NCBI RefSeq assembly: GCF_040802235.1
Contig: NW_027332181.1
Span: 1-64,000, forward strand
Length of the DNA stretch: 64,000 nucleotides
From: Manis javanica
Lineage: Eukaryota; Chordata; Mammalia; Pholidota; Manidae
Reading direction: 5' to 3'
Shown piece by piece: positions 1 through 23,900 of this stretch. How positions within the stretch are numbered: position 1 is the first letter of the stretch; every line of letters begins with the position of its first letter. A program made the translations under genes and the position numbers. Under the pieces are notes generated by a model. That model had not been told where the DNA came from. It did not search any database and saw only the letters and a list, made by a program, of their open reading frames with translations.

Positions 1-246
1 AGGCTTAACGTGTGGTCTCATGATGTCTGCCTCTGGTGAGAGGCATTGCATCATCATCTGTAGTCTGTCCTCGAGATATTCTCCAAGATAAACTTAACAC
101 AAAGAATTTCTTGATCTTTTTCTTCTCCAAGATAGTGGTTACCCTCAAGCAGTGGGGGTGTATCATTCAGGACTACTTGCCCCACCTTAAGATAGGGTCT
201 GTTCTTGGCTGAGTACCATAAAATATGTTAGAAATCTTACCTCCTA
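1..246. other. CLCC1 upstream intron, unique sequence
   Basis: No coding exon, RNA gene or clear repeat is visible. It is AT-rich intronic sequence, presumed to belong to the 5' intron of CLCC1 because the first coding exon begins at 4977. Confidence 0.4.
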
Positions 247-512
247 ACTCCCCAGTTTTTTTTTTTTAATGGGTTTAATTTTTTCTTTTTCTTTTTTTTT
301 TCTTCTGGTATCATTAATCTACAATTACATGAGGAACATTATGGTTACTAGACTCTCCCCATCACCAAGTCCCCCCTACAAACCCCATTATAGTCATTGT
401 CCATCAGTGTAGTAAGATGCTGTAGAATCACTACTTGTCTTCTCTGTGTTGCACAGTCCTCCCCGTGTCCGCCCCACATTATACATGCTATTCGTAATAC
501 TCCCCAGTTTTT
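247..512 (-). mobile_element. Short young L1 3' end with target-site duplication
   Basis: A minus-strand L1 3' end of about 200 bp (about 305-498) is preceded on the + strand by a T-rich stretch, its poly(A) tail read in reverse. A perfect 14-bp direct repeat, actccccagttttt, flanks it at 247-260 and 499-512. The 3' end matches the terminal sequence of the other young L1s near 24796 and 37266. It is a heavily 5'-truncated target-primed insertion. Confidence 0.85.
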
Positions 513-619
513 AAAATGGAATCTTAGTGTTAAGATGGAGTCCTTCCTGTTCTTACTACACTGCTTATATCTTGGCATTTTTCATCATAGGCAGGAAAAG
601 TTCATCATGATGCTTATCC

Positions 620-890
620 CGTGTCCCTGTCCTGCCTCAGCCTCACTTTTCTCCTGAGCTCCACTCTGCATATTCAGCAGCTCCATTTGGGCATCAGATG
701 TCTGAAATTTACCATGTCCAAAACAGAACTCTCAATCTGTCAGAACTTTCTGTCTTTCCACCTGAGTGTCCCTGAGTCCTTCCCATTCTCTCCGTTGCTC
801 AGGTCACAGACCTAGAAGTCATTCTGAATCTTCTCTTGTCTTCACTTCTCACATCCAATATACCAGCAATGTCTGCAGTGTATTTCTGTA
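620..890. repeat. L2-like LINE fragment
   Basis: Pyrimidine-rich sequence including the phrase 'accatgtccaaaacagaact', typical of ancient L2 LINE fragments. Recognised from memory of the family; boundaries are approximate. Confidence 0.45.
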
Positions 891-1250
891 TTAGGGTAGC
901 ATAAGATTGTGTTAAAAACAAACCCCCATATCTCAGGGTTTACCATAAAATAATTTTTTTGTTCACATGAAGGTCACAGATGTGTTGAAGGGGGCCTTGC
1001 ATGTGGTCATTTAGGGACCCAGGCTCCTTCCGTGGTTTGGCCACCCTCCTCCAGAGCTCGGTGTCCTCCATGTTCCCTGGTGGGAAGGGAGGGACAGCGG
1101 AAGGTGGAGTGTGGGAGGCTTTCACGGGCAGGCCTGGACGTAGTGCATATTTCTTCCACTTTTGTTGCATTGGCCAGGACTTAATTACTGCATGGCCATA
1201 CTGAATGGACGAGAGCTGAGATGTGTATCACTGTGTGTCCAGAAAGAAGA
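890..1250. repeat. Unnamed old interspersed repeat
   Basis: Resembles the same kind of old mammalian dispersed repeat as 1655-2067 ('gtaacaga...ttattatctc' type), but I cannot name the family. The GC-rich open frames inside it show no protein similarity that I recognise. Confidence 0.3.
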
Positions 1251-1319
1251 GAGATGCTTGGGGGCCTGTCAGCTGCTCTTTGCCCCATGTAGTAGTGTCT
1301 ACCTGAAATTTTTTAAATC

Positions 1320-1650
1320 TAATCATTTATCATCACCTTGCTTCTGTCTTAGCTTGTGCCACCTTCATCTCAGCTGGACTACTGCAAATCCTCCTGACCA
1401 GTCTCTGCTTTTGTCTTCATTCCAATTTCCACATAGCAGCCACAGTGATTTATTTTAGAGTGTAACCCATATTATGTCACTTCTCTACTTAAACCCTCTA
1501 GTGGCTTCCTGTTACACTTAGAGTCAAAACCACCCTCGTTACAGTGGCCTTCCCTGCTCAGGGCCTTCATTGTCTGTTAGGTCTTCTCTGAGGATGTTCT
1601 CTTCCCACATCTTCCTAACCTTAGCTTCTGAGCATTTTTCTGCTTAAATG
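1320..1650. repeat. L2-like LINE fragment
   Basis: Contains the degenerate motif series 'atgtcacttctctacttaaa', 'ccctctagtggcttcctgtt' and 'cagggccttcattgtctgtt', characteristic of the 3' part of L2. Edges are approximate. Confidence 0.55.
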
Positions 1651-1654
1651 CTGT

Positions 1655-2067
1655 TATGGTTACCTACCCTATGTAACAGACCACTCCAGAGTTGAGTGAC
1701 TTTAAACAACTATTTTATTATCTCTCATGATTCTGTGGGCTTATGGAGCTTGACTGGGCTCAGCTACCTAGTCATTTATCCCACATGATGTTGGCTGGGT
1801 CACCAAGTTGGTGACCAAGGCATTGGACTGGACCCCCTGTGATGGCTCACGCACGTGGCTGGCCATCAATGCTGGCGGTCGGCAGGGAGCTCAGTGTGCC
1901 CCCACCTATGGCTTCTGCACATGGCTTGGCCTTCTCACAGCATGGTGGCCGAGGGCCAGGAGGGGGTGTCCCTGGAGCAGGTGTTCCACAGTGATAAAGT
2001 AGAAGCAGCTGAGCTAGGTCCAGAACCCACACAACATCACTTCTACCACAATAATTTGGCTAAGTAA
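1655..2067. repeat. Unnamed old repeat, left part, interrupted by an LTR
   Basis: Old dispersed repeat with a 'tattttattatctctcatga' core. It appears to resume after 2452 ('cagcctagattcagg'), so the LTR-like block 2068-2452 looks inserted into it. Confidence 0.35.
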
Positions 2068-2452
2068 TGTGAACCTCTTAAAACATTTGCACGTAAGACT
2101 CCATTTTGTGAAAGACTTCATCCTGTTTTTGAAACAGGACTCCGACTGAACTGTTGAACTCGGCAAAGGCGTATGGCTGAGCATCTGATTTAACAAAAAT
2201 TGGATGCCCTGCAAAGAGACTTTCCTGGCAACTGAAAGTAATCTGCCTAGAAAACCAATGAACTATAAATTGTAGTATTTCCCCTAGTTCTTGATAAACA
2301 ATGCTTCCTCTTCTGTCCTGTGAAAGTGCCTAGTTTCTCTCTGATGGGACACAGTTTGGGTTGCTACCCAAATCTGCTCTCCAAATTGAAATCCTAAGAC
2401 CCTAAATAAATGCTTTTGTTTTACTGCAGTTCTTCCTCTTTCTCAGTGGACA
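2068..2452 (+). mobile_element. Probable solo LTR (ERV-derived)
   Basis: A 385-bp block starting TG and ending CA, with an AATAAA signal at about 2405-2410 near the 3' side as expected of an R region. The flanking four bases are gtaa on the left and gtag on the right, a near-match for a class I ERV 4-bp target duplication. No internal viral genes remain. The family is not identified. Confidence 0.45.
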
Positions 2453-3350
2453 GTAGTCACAGAGTCAGCCTAGATTCAGGACAAGGGGAAGTAAGCTTTG
2501 TCTCTCACAGGGGAAATGACAGAGTATTTGGGGCTGTCTTTAATCTTCTCAGAGGCCTTCCCTAAAATACTCAACACTGCCTAGTCCATCCATATCACTG
2601 TCTTGCTTTATTTTCTTCATAGGATTTGTCACTACTGAAGTTACATTTTATTTGTAGTTTTTTTGCACCTGGGCAGCCTTCCCTGCCCAGAATGTAAGCT
2701 TCTTAGAAGACCTGGCTGGTCTAATTTCCTGGTATCTGTGTCACTTAAGACAGTGCCCAATATACGGTAGGTATTTAGGAAATGTTGAACAAACTAATGC
2801 TGAACTTTTTCCCAAAACCATATTCTCATTCTGAATCTCTTTTAAATTAATGATGCCACCGTTTCTGTTGTTTGTAGGCCTTGAAATCTTAGAGTCACTT
2901 TTGCCACCTTTCTTGTTCTTTCCTTCTACGCACAGTCCATTGCCGAGGTCCGTATGTGTCACGCTGCATTCTTTCTGCCCTTATTGCCTCCATTCTTTCA
3001 GACCAGTATCCTTTTTACTACTTCAGCCTCATTCTTGGGCTCCAAATCCAGTGTTTTCCTCAGTCTATGCACTTACTGCTAGTTTCGTCTTCCTAAAATG
3101 TAGCTTCCATCTCCCCTGAAAGGCTCAAGCCAGTCATAAATAAGCTTTTGACTTGGACATTATCTGCCTCTGCCTCCCTCCCTTATCTCGCACCCTGAGA
3201 ATGTTACCCATACTTCCAAATTCATTTCCGGTGCCCATTCCCTATGAAATCTTTCACTTCTCCCAATCAGATGTGCTTTCTTTGTCCTTTGAATCTCTAA
3301 AAAACACTTTGAGTCCCTGCTGTGGCTTTGATCATTTGCACTTGCTGGTT
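2453..3350. repeat. Old repeat remnant followed by L2-like sequence
   Basis: The first 80 bp look like the right half of the repeat broken by the LTR. From about 2550, phrases such as 'cccagaatgtaagcttctta' and 'cagtgcccaatatacggtag' are typical of an L2 3' end. The pyrimidine-rich 2790-3340 also resembles L2. No exon is seen. Confidence 0.45.
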
Positions 3351-3499
3351 AACATATATTCAGTGTTTTCTGTGCTCTGGCCACTGGGCTAGGTGAGGTG
3401 GACAGGGCAATGGAGAGGTCGTCAGGAAGGTAAATTCAGATTTGAGCAAGATGTTTCCCATGGAAAAGTTCACATTGTAGCACAGCAGCTGGTTTCCTA

Positions 3500-3675
3500 C
3501 CTTCCCTGCATATCTTCCCCAGGAACGTCCTGGGGAGCTTTAAAAATCCCATTGCCTGGGTCCTGCTCCAAGAGATCCTGGTTTGATTGGTCTGGGATGT
3601 GGCTGGAAGATGACTGGAATTCTTAGAAGCTCCCCAGGTGATTCCCAAGCCAAGCTCAAGAGCCGCTGTGCTAAC
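3500..3675 (+). repeat. MER5-like hAT MITE
   Basis: Contains 'cctggggagctttaaaaat' followed by a 'attgcctgggtcctgctcc' core and a terminal region with 'gctccccaggtgattc', the layout of MER5-type nonautonomous hAT elements. Diverged. Confidence 0.55.
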
Positions 3676-3874
3676 AGACCAGTAAGTGGCTGATTTCACT
3701 GTGTGTTGTTCTACAAGAACAGAGCATTCTGGGAGCACAGAAAGGAAATGTTTCATTTAGTTTGGAGTTACTTTTTTACAATGAGACTCTAAGGCATTTA
3801 TGGGCAGGGCTCAGGGCTTTCTCGTCTTGGAATTCCCTTACTTGATCCTTATTCACAGGAGGTACAGGACAGGT

Positions 3875-4060
3875 GGTCCAACAGAACTTCCTGTGATAAT
3901 GGAAATGTTCTAACTACACTGTCAGTACAGTTATTGAGCACTTGAAATGCAGCTAATGTGAATGAGGATCTGAATTTTTGATTTTATGTAATTTAAATTA
4001 ATTTAAATACCCACATATGGCTAGTGGCAACTATATTGGACAGTATTGAATAGAGGAGAT
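3875..4060. repeat. hAT-type MITE ('tgtccaata' family)
   Basis: Holds 'agcacttgaaatgcagcta', an AT-rich palindromic centre and 'ggctagtggcaactatattg'. A second copy lies at 43164-43365 in the opposite orientation. I recognise the family type (hAT/Charlie-derived) but not the exact subfamily. Confidence 0.5.
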
Positions 4061-4204
4061 ATTGGTTTGACAGTGTTTATGCAGAGGCTTAGAGGAAGCA
4101 AGTTATTTTCTCTGAATGATTTGAGAGTTCAGTCCCCTTGTTTGAATCTTAATTTTATACCGTCTTTCCCATTTGTTAAAAAAAATGGGGGAGGGTTTGA
4201 TTAA

Positions 4205-4790
4205 ATATCTGCTTTTTTTTAAAGTTTCACTAAGAAATGATTCACATACTATATGTACAATTCACCCATTAAAGTGTACAATTCAATGGTTTTTAGTATA
4301 TTCTTAGATATATACAATGTCAACATAATCAATTTAAGATCATTTTTCATCACCTCAAAAAAGAAACCCTATACATTTAACTGTCAACCCTCTGTATACT
4401 TGTTCTATCCCCTGTCCTAAGCACCTACTAATCTACTTTCTGTCTTTGTAGATTTGCCTGTTCTGGACATTTCATATAAACTAAATCATACAATATATGG
4501 TCTTTAGTGTCTAGTTTCTTTCACTTAGTGTGTTTTCAAGATTCATGCTGTACCATGTATCAGGACTTCATTCTTTTTTTATGGCTGAGTAATATTCCAT
4601 TGAATGGATTTCTCCATTTGCCAGTTGATAGACATTTGTGTTGTTTCTACTTTTTAGTTATTGTGAATAATGTGGCTATAAACAATCATGTACAAGTTTT
4701 TGTGTGGACATATATTTTCATTTCTCTTGGGTGTTTACCTAGGAATGGGATTGCTGAATTGTATGGGGAATTCCCATTTTCCTTTTGTCT
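4205..4790 (-). mobile_element. Old L1 (L1M type) 3' end
   Basis: Reads on the + strand as the reverse of an old L1 3' UTR and distal ORF2 ('tgtacaattcacccattaaa', 'atggctgagtaatattccat'). It is diverged and truncated, and lies just upstream of the first CLCC1 coding exon. Confidence 0.75.
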
Positions 4791-4976
4791 CAATTAGATA
4801 TTCTCATTCTGTGCATGTCTGGATTACATGTGAATAGCATTTTACTGAGTATTTTTATTTCACTCATTATTCAGAAAGAAAGCATTATCTTAGCATGAAA
4901 TGGAAGTAGTTTTATTACAAACCAAATTCTTCTAAAAATAAGTATATTTCACTATATGTATTACATTTTTTTCTAG

Positions 4977-17515
<12,539 letters not shown>

Positions 17516-20431
17516 AGGAACGGACTTGGACCACAGCTCTGAGGTCGTTTTTGGGTTTTGTAAAGTATATATGCTCAACAATTTTCTCTTCCGTTCAAAT
17601 ACTCTTGATATTTACTACATAGGTGCCAACTAAACTGTTTTTTTCTATCAGAATTAACAAACATGTATTTCATTTTCATCTTTCATGTTTTAATCTTCTT
17701 TGGTATTAATATACGTCCCATAAAGATTTGAAATGTTTGAAACAGTATCTCAGATCAACCTATAGCGAGCCTCACCGATTTTGAATAATACAGAGGTCAG
17801 TTTCAATTAGGGGACATTGAAAAAGAAGCATTATTGTTTATATAGGCACATATAGGAACCAACTAACCAAAGTGTTTTGCTGAGTGGAACTCCTGCAATA
17901 ACTACTTTTGTTAATAGAATAATTTGTTAGCTATACATTAGATTCAAAATGTTTCCAAAAGTAATAGGTACTCAAAAATACTTTTTAAGGAAAGTTCCCT
18001 GTGTTCAGGTTTACCCTCTTCATGGAATCTGCATCACCAGTCAGCTTGACTCTGTAGGCTGCTCGCAGCTCAGCATGACTATGTGGCTTCATGTCCTCCC
18101 TTCAGCTCTCAAGTCTTGCAGTTGTTCCTAGGCCTGCTTCCTTATCGCCCCTTCTGCTTTACCCTTAGCTAAGTGAGAGAGAACTGAAGGCTGCCATGGG
18201 AATTGAGGTAACAGAGATTGTAAAGTTGGTAATACCAGGTTTACATAGTCAAGACTATGAGAATGGCTTTATTCTTTCCCCACCAAATGAAGTGCACAGG
18301 CTTTATAAGACTTTTTCTACTCAGAATCCCAGTAATTGAGATTATTAAATATTATTGTATTTTATTTATATTATAGCAGACTATATTGTCTGAGTCATGA
18401 GAACTTGTAATTTTTAGAGCTCTGTACATGGAAAATACCATGATAAGGAAAAAGTATTTCTTAACTATAGACAGGTGGTATAATTAACATTTAAACATAA
18501 TTATTCTGATTTTTAAAATGATTACTTTTTTTTTAAAGCACTAAGTAGTTAGCTAGGAAACAAATCTCATGTACATTCAGGTTTCCTTTGTTTTAACCTT
18601 TACACTACAAGTTATGTTCAGCTGCTTAGTAAAAATGCTACCAGTCAGAAACAGTCTAACAATTTTCATGAAGGCATTTGTTTCAGGAAAAAACATATTC
18701 AAAGCACTTGCTTTTCGATATAATTTTTTACACAAAATGCAGAATATTTTTGCTCTCAGAGCATCTCTTAGATGCTTGAACTTTATGTGTTAATGTTATT
18801 TTCTTGTAATACTGCACACATCTTTAGTATTTTATTAGAAAGGCAGTAATTTTTCTTCAAGAAATGCAAAAGAATTTTATAAAAATTTGTAACACAGTAG
18901 GCAGGATGCCTGCAGTTTGGAATAGATTTGTGAACACTGATAGTCCTCTTGCGGGGATACAGGGGGATAGACGTGTTCACACTGATTGGTGAATATGCCC
19001 CAAGGTGGTAGTTCTCTGAGCTGTGATCTAAGTCCGAAGAGAAATGAATGCCTCCAGTGACTGTAACTATGAGAGTAGAGTTAGTGCTATTGCACACCAG
19101 ACTGCTTTTTACCAATCCCAAAAAGAATCTTTTAAAACATTTTTAAGTAAATTTTCATTTTTGTATTTTTTCATTACAGATGACCATTTGGGGATGAAAT
19201 CTACTTTGACAGCTAGCAAGGCAACATGCTACTGCTGTTGAATGATGACAGCAATTCAGGGAAGACTTATTAAAGCAAACTGAACATATCAAGGGCAGTT
19301 TATAACTAGAAAAAATAGGCTTGTTTATTATCTAGCCAAAATTTATCATTAAAATCAAAGATTACAGTTAAGCTTTTAGGAAAATCAGAATGGGATAGAC
19401 AGCTTTTAAAAGCAGTTTTTAAATTGAATGGACAATGTTGAATGTTTATAGGGTCTAAGAACTACCATATGCATGAAGTAAACACTTATTTTTACATTAT
19501 TGTGGTTGGTATGTTGTCTTTGCTCACTAAGTATATGCTTATAAGAAAAGACTCAGGAAACTTGCAGTTGTTAAAGGGACGTTATCCGGGACATTAGATC
19601 CTATCTATCTAATATATAAAACATAATCCTAGGGTTAACTGAGTACTTTTGACATAACTTCTGTCTGATCTTAGAAGAAGAAAATTTTTTTCTGAGCCCT
19701 TAATGTGATTGCAGATTGTGTAACTCTTCTTTTCTAAAACATTGGCCATTTAAAGAAGTGGTTCTTACTGACCATCACAATCACCTGAATGAGTTTTAGA
19801 AAGAACAGACGCAAATGAATTGCTAGTATGTCCCTGGTATAAGCTTTGCATTATGCAATTCAGTCTTAGTCCAGTCCCTGCCCTGTCTCACCCATGCTTT
19901 GGCTAAATACTGTGTCCTATGATGTACTCTGGTGAACCACCTTCAATTTCTGGGAATGGGATGGTGAGGCTTAATGCCAACTGAGGGTTTAACTTGCATC
20001 TCTTGAATTTTGTGAGTTTCGATTTTCATAGCCAGGTTCTTAAAATAACCATGTGTTTTTTTTGACATTAGGTCCTAAAAGTTTTACAGCCGTTTTTTAT
20101 TTTGCTACAGAAGACAGAATTTTAAAGCATATGTATATTTTAATTAAAGAGCTCAAAACATTCTAAAAATTTATTTTTTATTTTCAAGAGCATCTTTTTA
20201 ATGGCTGTGGCCTAAAAATACAGTAAAAGATTTTCTTAGTGAAAAAAAATCTAGACTTAAAAAAACTGTGTAATTTTCTTTACACATTGATTAAGTATAT
20301 TATTTTTACTAAACAGCATAATTTCTCACTACATCTATGGTGAAGTATAAAATATGACAGATTTTTTAAATTACCAAGAGAATCAAATTCTCATCTGTAC
20401 TCATTTAATTTTCTATTTTAAAAACGCTAAG
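17516..20431 (+). other. CLCC1: CLCC1 3' UTR and intergenic region
   Basis: Follows the CLCC1 stop. I saw no canonical AATAAA on the + strand here. ATTAAA variants occur at 18344, 19269 and 20143. A MER5-like scrap lies at about 19755-19830. The extent of the 3' UTR is unresolved. A weak candidate donor (ctctgag/gtcgtt) follows the stop at about 17544, so a further terminal exon is possible. Confidence 0.4.
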
Positions 20432-20697
20432 CAAAGGAACTTGACAAGCGCCAAAGATCGTCATCATGGACCTGAAAGCACCTTGTCAGACATCGCTACC
20501 AAGACGAATGTCCAGAGGAGTGTAATTTAGTACTATACTTTCAAAGGTTATTTACATCATTCTAACAACATTTCAAGCTATATTACAGTGCTATAATTTC
20601 TCCTTTTAAGGAAAAAAGTAATAGATTGAATTTCCCTGCAGTGTTCGGACAGGAAGCTAAGGTTGTTTTAAAAAAAATATCCATTGTAACTAGTGGT
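20170..20697 (-). other. GPSM2: GPSM2 3' UTR with poly(A) signals
   Basis: Downstream of the GPSM2 stop on the minus strand. AATAAA occurs at 20177-20182 and 20170-20175, another at 20096-20101, and an ATTAAA variant at 20404-20409. A 3' UTR of about 530 nt would end near the pair at 20170-20182. The choice among signals is inference. Confidence 0.5.
20432..20530 (+). other. CpG-bearing open stretch, possible terminal exon
   Basis: After an AG at 20430-20431, a 32-codon frame (QRNLTSAKDRHHGPES..., ending SVI) runs to TAG at 20530, and this frame stays open some distance upstream. Five CpGs lie within about 85 bp of a CpG-poor neighbourhood. The phase matches CLCC1 exon 9 (phase 0), so a spliced alternative C-terminus is possible in principle. 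It could equally be conserved 3' UTR of either gene. No family recognised. Confidence 0.25.
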
Positions 20698-20925
20698 TTA
20701 CTTTTTCCCTGAATTTTGAAATTCCAACAAAGCATTACTTTGCAGAAGTTCCTGTAACCCAAATTCAGTGTCTCTGTTTTGATCTCTTTGTAAAAGAACT
20801 CTCTGTTCATCCATTCTTTTTGCCTGAGACCGTAAAATAAGGCTAAAAAAGTCTTCATCTGGTACAGTTGTGCCTTCCGTGGCAGCAGGTGGTGGTGCAC
20901 ATCTTTGATCATCTAATCTGGATCC
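20698..20925 (-). CDS. GPSM2: GPSM2 coding exon 14 (residues 607-681, stop)
   Basis: Acceptor tttag. It opens with GSRLDDQR, the end of GoLoco 3, and carries GoLoco 4 ([20 protein letters not shown]). It ends NSGKK and TAA, four residues short of the recalled human C-terminus. Confidence 0.96.
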   Translation of the reverse strand, partial: GSRLDDQRCAPPPAATEGTTVPDEDFFSLILRSQAKRMDEQRVLLQRDQNRDTEFGLQELLQSNALLEFQNSGKK

Positions 20926-23900
20926 CTAAAAATTTATAAGAGAGATTAAAATACAGATACTGCAGAGAAGGAGAGCCCCAACCTTTTGTGTGTCATTCAC
21001 AAGAAAATGTAGCTTTAAACATTTTTTTTTTTTTTGCCTTGTCTCAGAAATTTACTTAATCTTCAGTCCTGAAACCCAGTAAAAGCTTTTCTTTGAAATG
21101 ACTTATATAATCAGGATATAACAAGTATTATGTGTAGATATAGTTGTAGCTTCATGGCTTTGTTAAGATTAAGACACAAGGTTAACTACATCCAAGCATG
21201 ACAGTTCAAGATCATAATCTTACCCTGAGAAGCATCAACAGATACCTTACCAAATCCTCAGAAACAGAATGCTGTATACAAAACCCTGTAACACTATCTC
21301 ATAAATACTGTCTTAGGCCAGGGATCAGCAAACTGTAACCCACTGCATGTTTTTAAACTACTGTTTCTTTGTTTATGAATACTGTATTCATGTACTGCCT
21401 GCTACAATGGCAGAGTTCAGCAGTTGTGACAAAGGCCCCCAAAGCCTAAAATATGCCTTATCTGACCCTTCACAGTAAGAGTATGCTACCCCTTAGGCAT
21501 TTAAATCCACTAAGGAATTGTCCAGACTGAATTTTTCCTTCAAGTTCTAACTTACTATTCTTATTTTATAAGCAATTAGAAATGTTATTGATAAAAAACA
21601 CAAGCACTCAGAGTTTACAGTCTAGTATCTGGTACTATACTCGAGTAGGAGTTGGAAGTTGCTAGGCTCTGTGCACCCACATTTTAACATTTAACCCTAT
21701 GAGAGTGCAGCTGCTTATTGGCCTCTTAGCGCCACCCCTGCCCTCCACACATACCTGGCTCGCTCTTCATCATCTCACCTGCTGTAATTCTTGGTCATTT
21801 CATTGTCCTCCAGTTCATCCAACACTCAGGCACCTCAGGTCCCCAGACCCCCTCCCATCTGGTGGTGGCATTACCACTGCCTTAGCCATTGGCCTCATGG
21901 TCACAGGCAACTGTATCATATTTAAAATGATTCCAAACATCCTATGTTGACCGCCACCTATTTTTCTAGATCAGGCTCTCTGGTACTCCCCAGGAAAGTT
22001 TTTTTTTTTAAATTGTGGTAAAATAACATAAAACTCATTTTAACCATTTTTAAGTGTGCAGTCCAGTATCATTAGGTACATACATGTACACTGTCGTGCA
22101 GTCATCACTACTATCCATCTGCAGAACACTTCTCACTTGCAAAACTGAAACTCTAGACCTATTAAACAACAACTCCCATTCTCCCTTCCATTCCTTGACA
22201 ATAACTATTCTACTTTGTCTCTGAATTTGACCACTCTAGGTGCCTCATATAAGTGGAATCAGTTATTTGACCCTTTGTGACTTATTTCTTAGCATAATGT
22301 TTTTAAGATTCACCCATGTTGTAGCATGTGTCAGTTTCATTTGTTTTTAAGACTGAATAATAATTCTGTTGTATAGTACACCACATTTTGTATCCACTTA
22401 ATCTGTTGGTAGACACTTAGGCTGCTTCCACCTTTGGGCAATTGTGAATAATGCTCGTACAAATATGGGTGCTCACATACCTGTTAATGCCAGATACTTC
22501 AATAGTTTTGGCTATACACCTGGAAGTGAGATTGCTGGATCATATGGTAATTCTATTTTTAATTTTTTGAGGATCTGCTATACCATTTTACATAGCAGGT
22601 ACACCATCATACATTCCTGCCTTCAGTGTACAAGGGACCCAATTGCTCCCCATATCCTCACCAATACTGTTTTTTTTATGGCAACCATCCTAAAGGGTAT
22701 CTCATTGTGGTTTTCATTTGCATTTCTCTCCTGATTTGTGATGCTGAGCATCTTTTCTTGTGCTTATTGGCCATATGTATATCTTTAGAAAAAAGTCTAT
22801 TTGGGTTCTTTGCCCATTTTCAATCAGGTGTTCTGTTGAATTTTTAGAGTTCTCTGTATGCTGAATCATTCCTTTATCAGTTATATGATTTACAAATATT
22901 TTCTGTGGATTGCCCTTTTACTTTGTCAGTGTCATTTGACATAGAAAAGTTTTAAATTTTCATGAAGTCTAATTTGTCTGTTTTTTCTTTTGTTGCCTGT
23001 TTTTGGTGTTATACCAAGAAATCACTGCCAAATTCAAAGTCATGATTCTTTCCCCTTACATTGTCTTCTAAAAGTTTTACAGTTTTAGCTCTTATATTTA
23101 GGTCTTTGATTCATTTTTAGTTAATTTTTGTAGATGATGTTAGGTAAGGGTCCACCTTCAGTTTTCCCAGTAACATTTGTTAGTAAGATTCCTTTCCCCA
23201 TTGAATGATGTTGGCACCCTTACTGAGTATTATTTGACCATATATGTGAGGGTTTATTTCAGGGCTCTTTTCCATTTGTCTGTGTTTGATTACTGTAGCT
23301 TTGTGGTAAAATTTGAAACCAGGAAGTGTGAGTCCCAAGATTATTTTGGCTATTTGGGTTCCCTTGAAATTCCATATGAATTTTAGGATGGATTTTTCTA
23401 TTTCTGTTAAAAATGTCATTGAAGTTTTGAACTGCACTAAGGGAGTGTACTAAGTCTGTAGATCACACTCTGGTAGTATTGACATGTTAACAATATTAAG
23501 TCTTCCAATCCATGAACATGGGATGTTTTTCCATTTATATTGTTTTAGATTTCTTTCAGAAATATTTTGTAATTTTCATTGTACCGGTCTTTGCACCTCG
23601 TTGGTTATGCTAATTTCTGAGTATTTTATTTTTTATTATGCTGTTGTAAGTAGAATTTTCTCAATTTCCTTTTTGGTCTGTTCATTGTTAATGTTGGAAA
23701 CAACCAATTTTGGGGATGCTGATTCTGTATCCCGTTTCTTTGCTGAATTTGTTTCTTGGTTCTGACCTGTTTTTGGCAAAATCTTTTAAGGTTTTCTATA
23801 TATAAGACCCTATCACCTCCAAACAGATGATTTTATTTATTCCTTTTCCAATTTTGATGCCTTGTTTCTTTTTCTTGCCCAGTTTTTCTCGTTAGAACTT

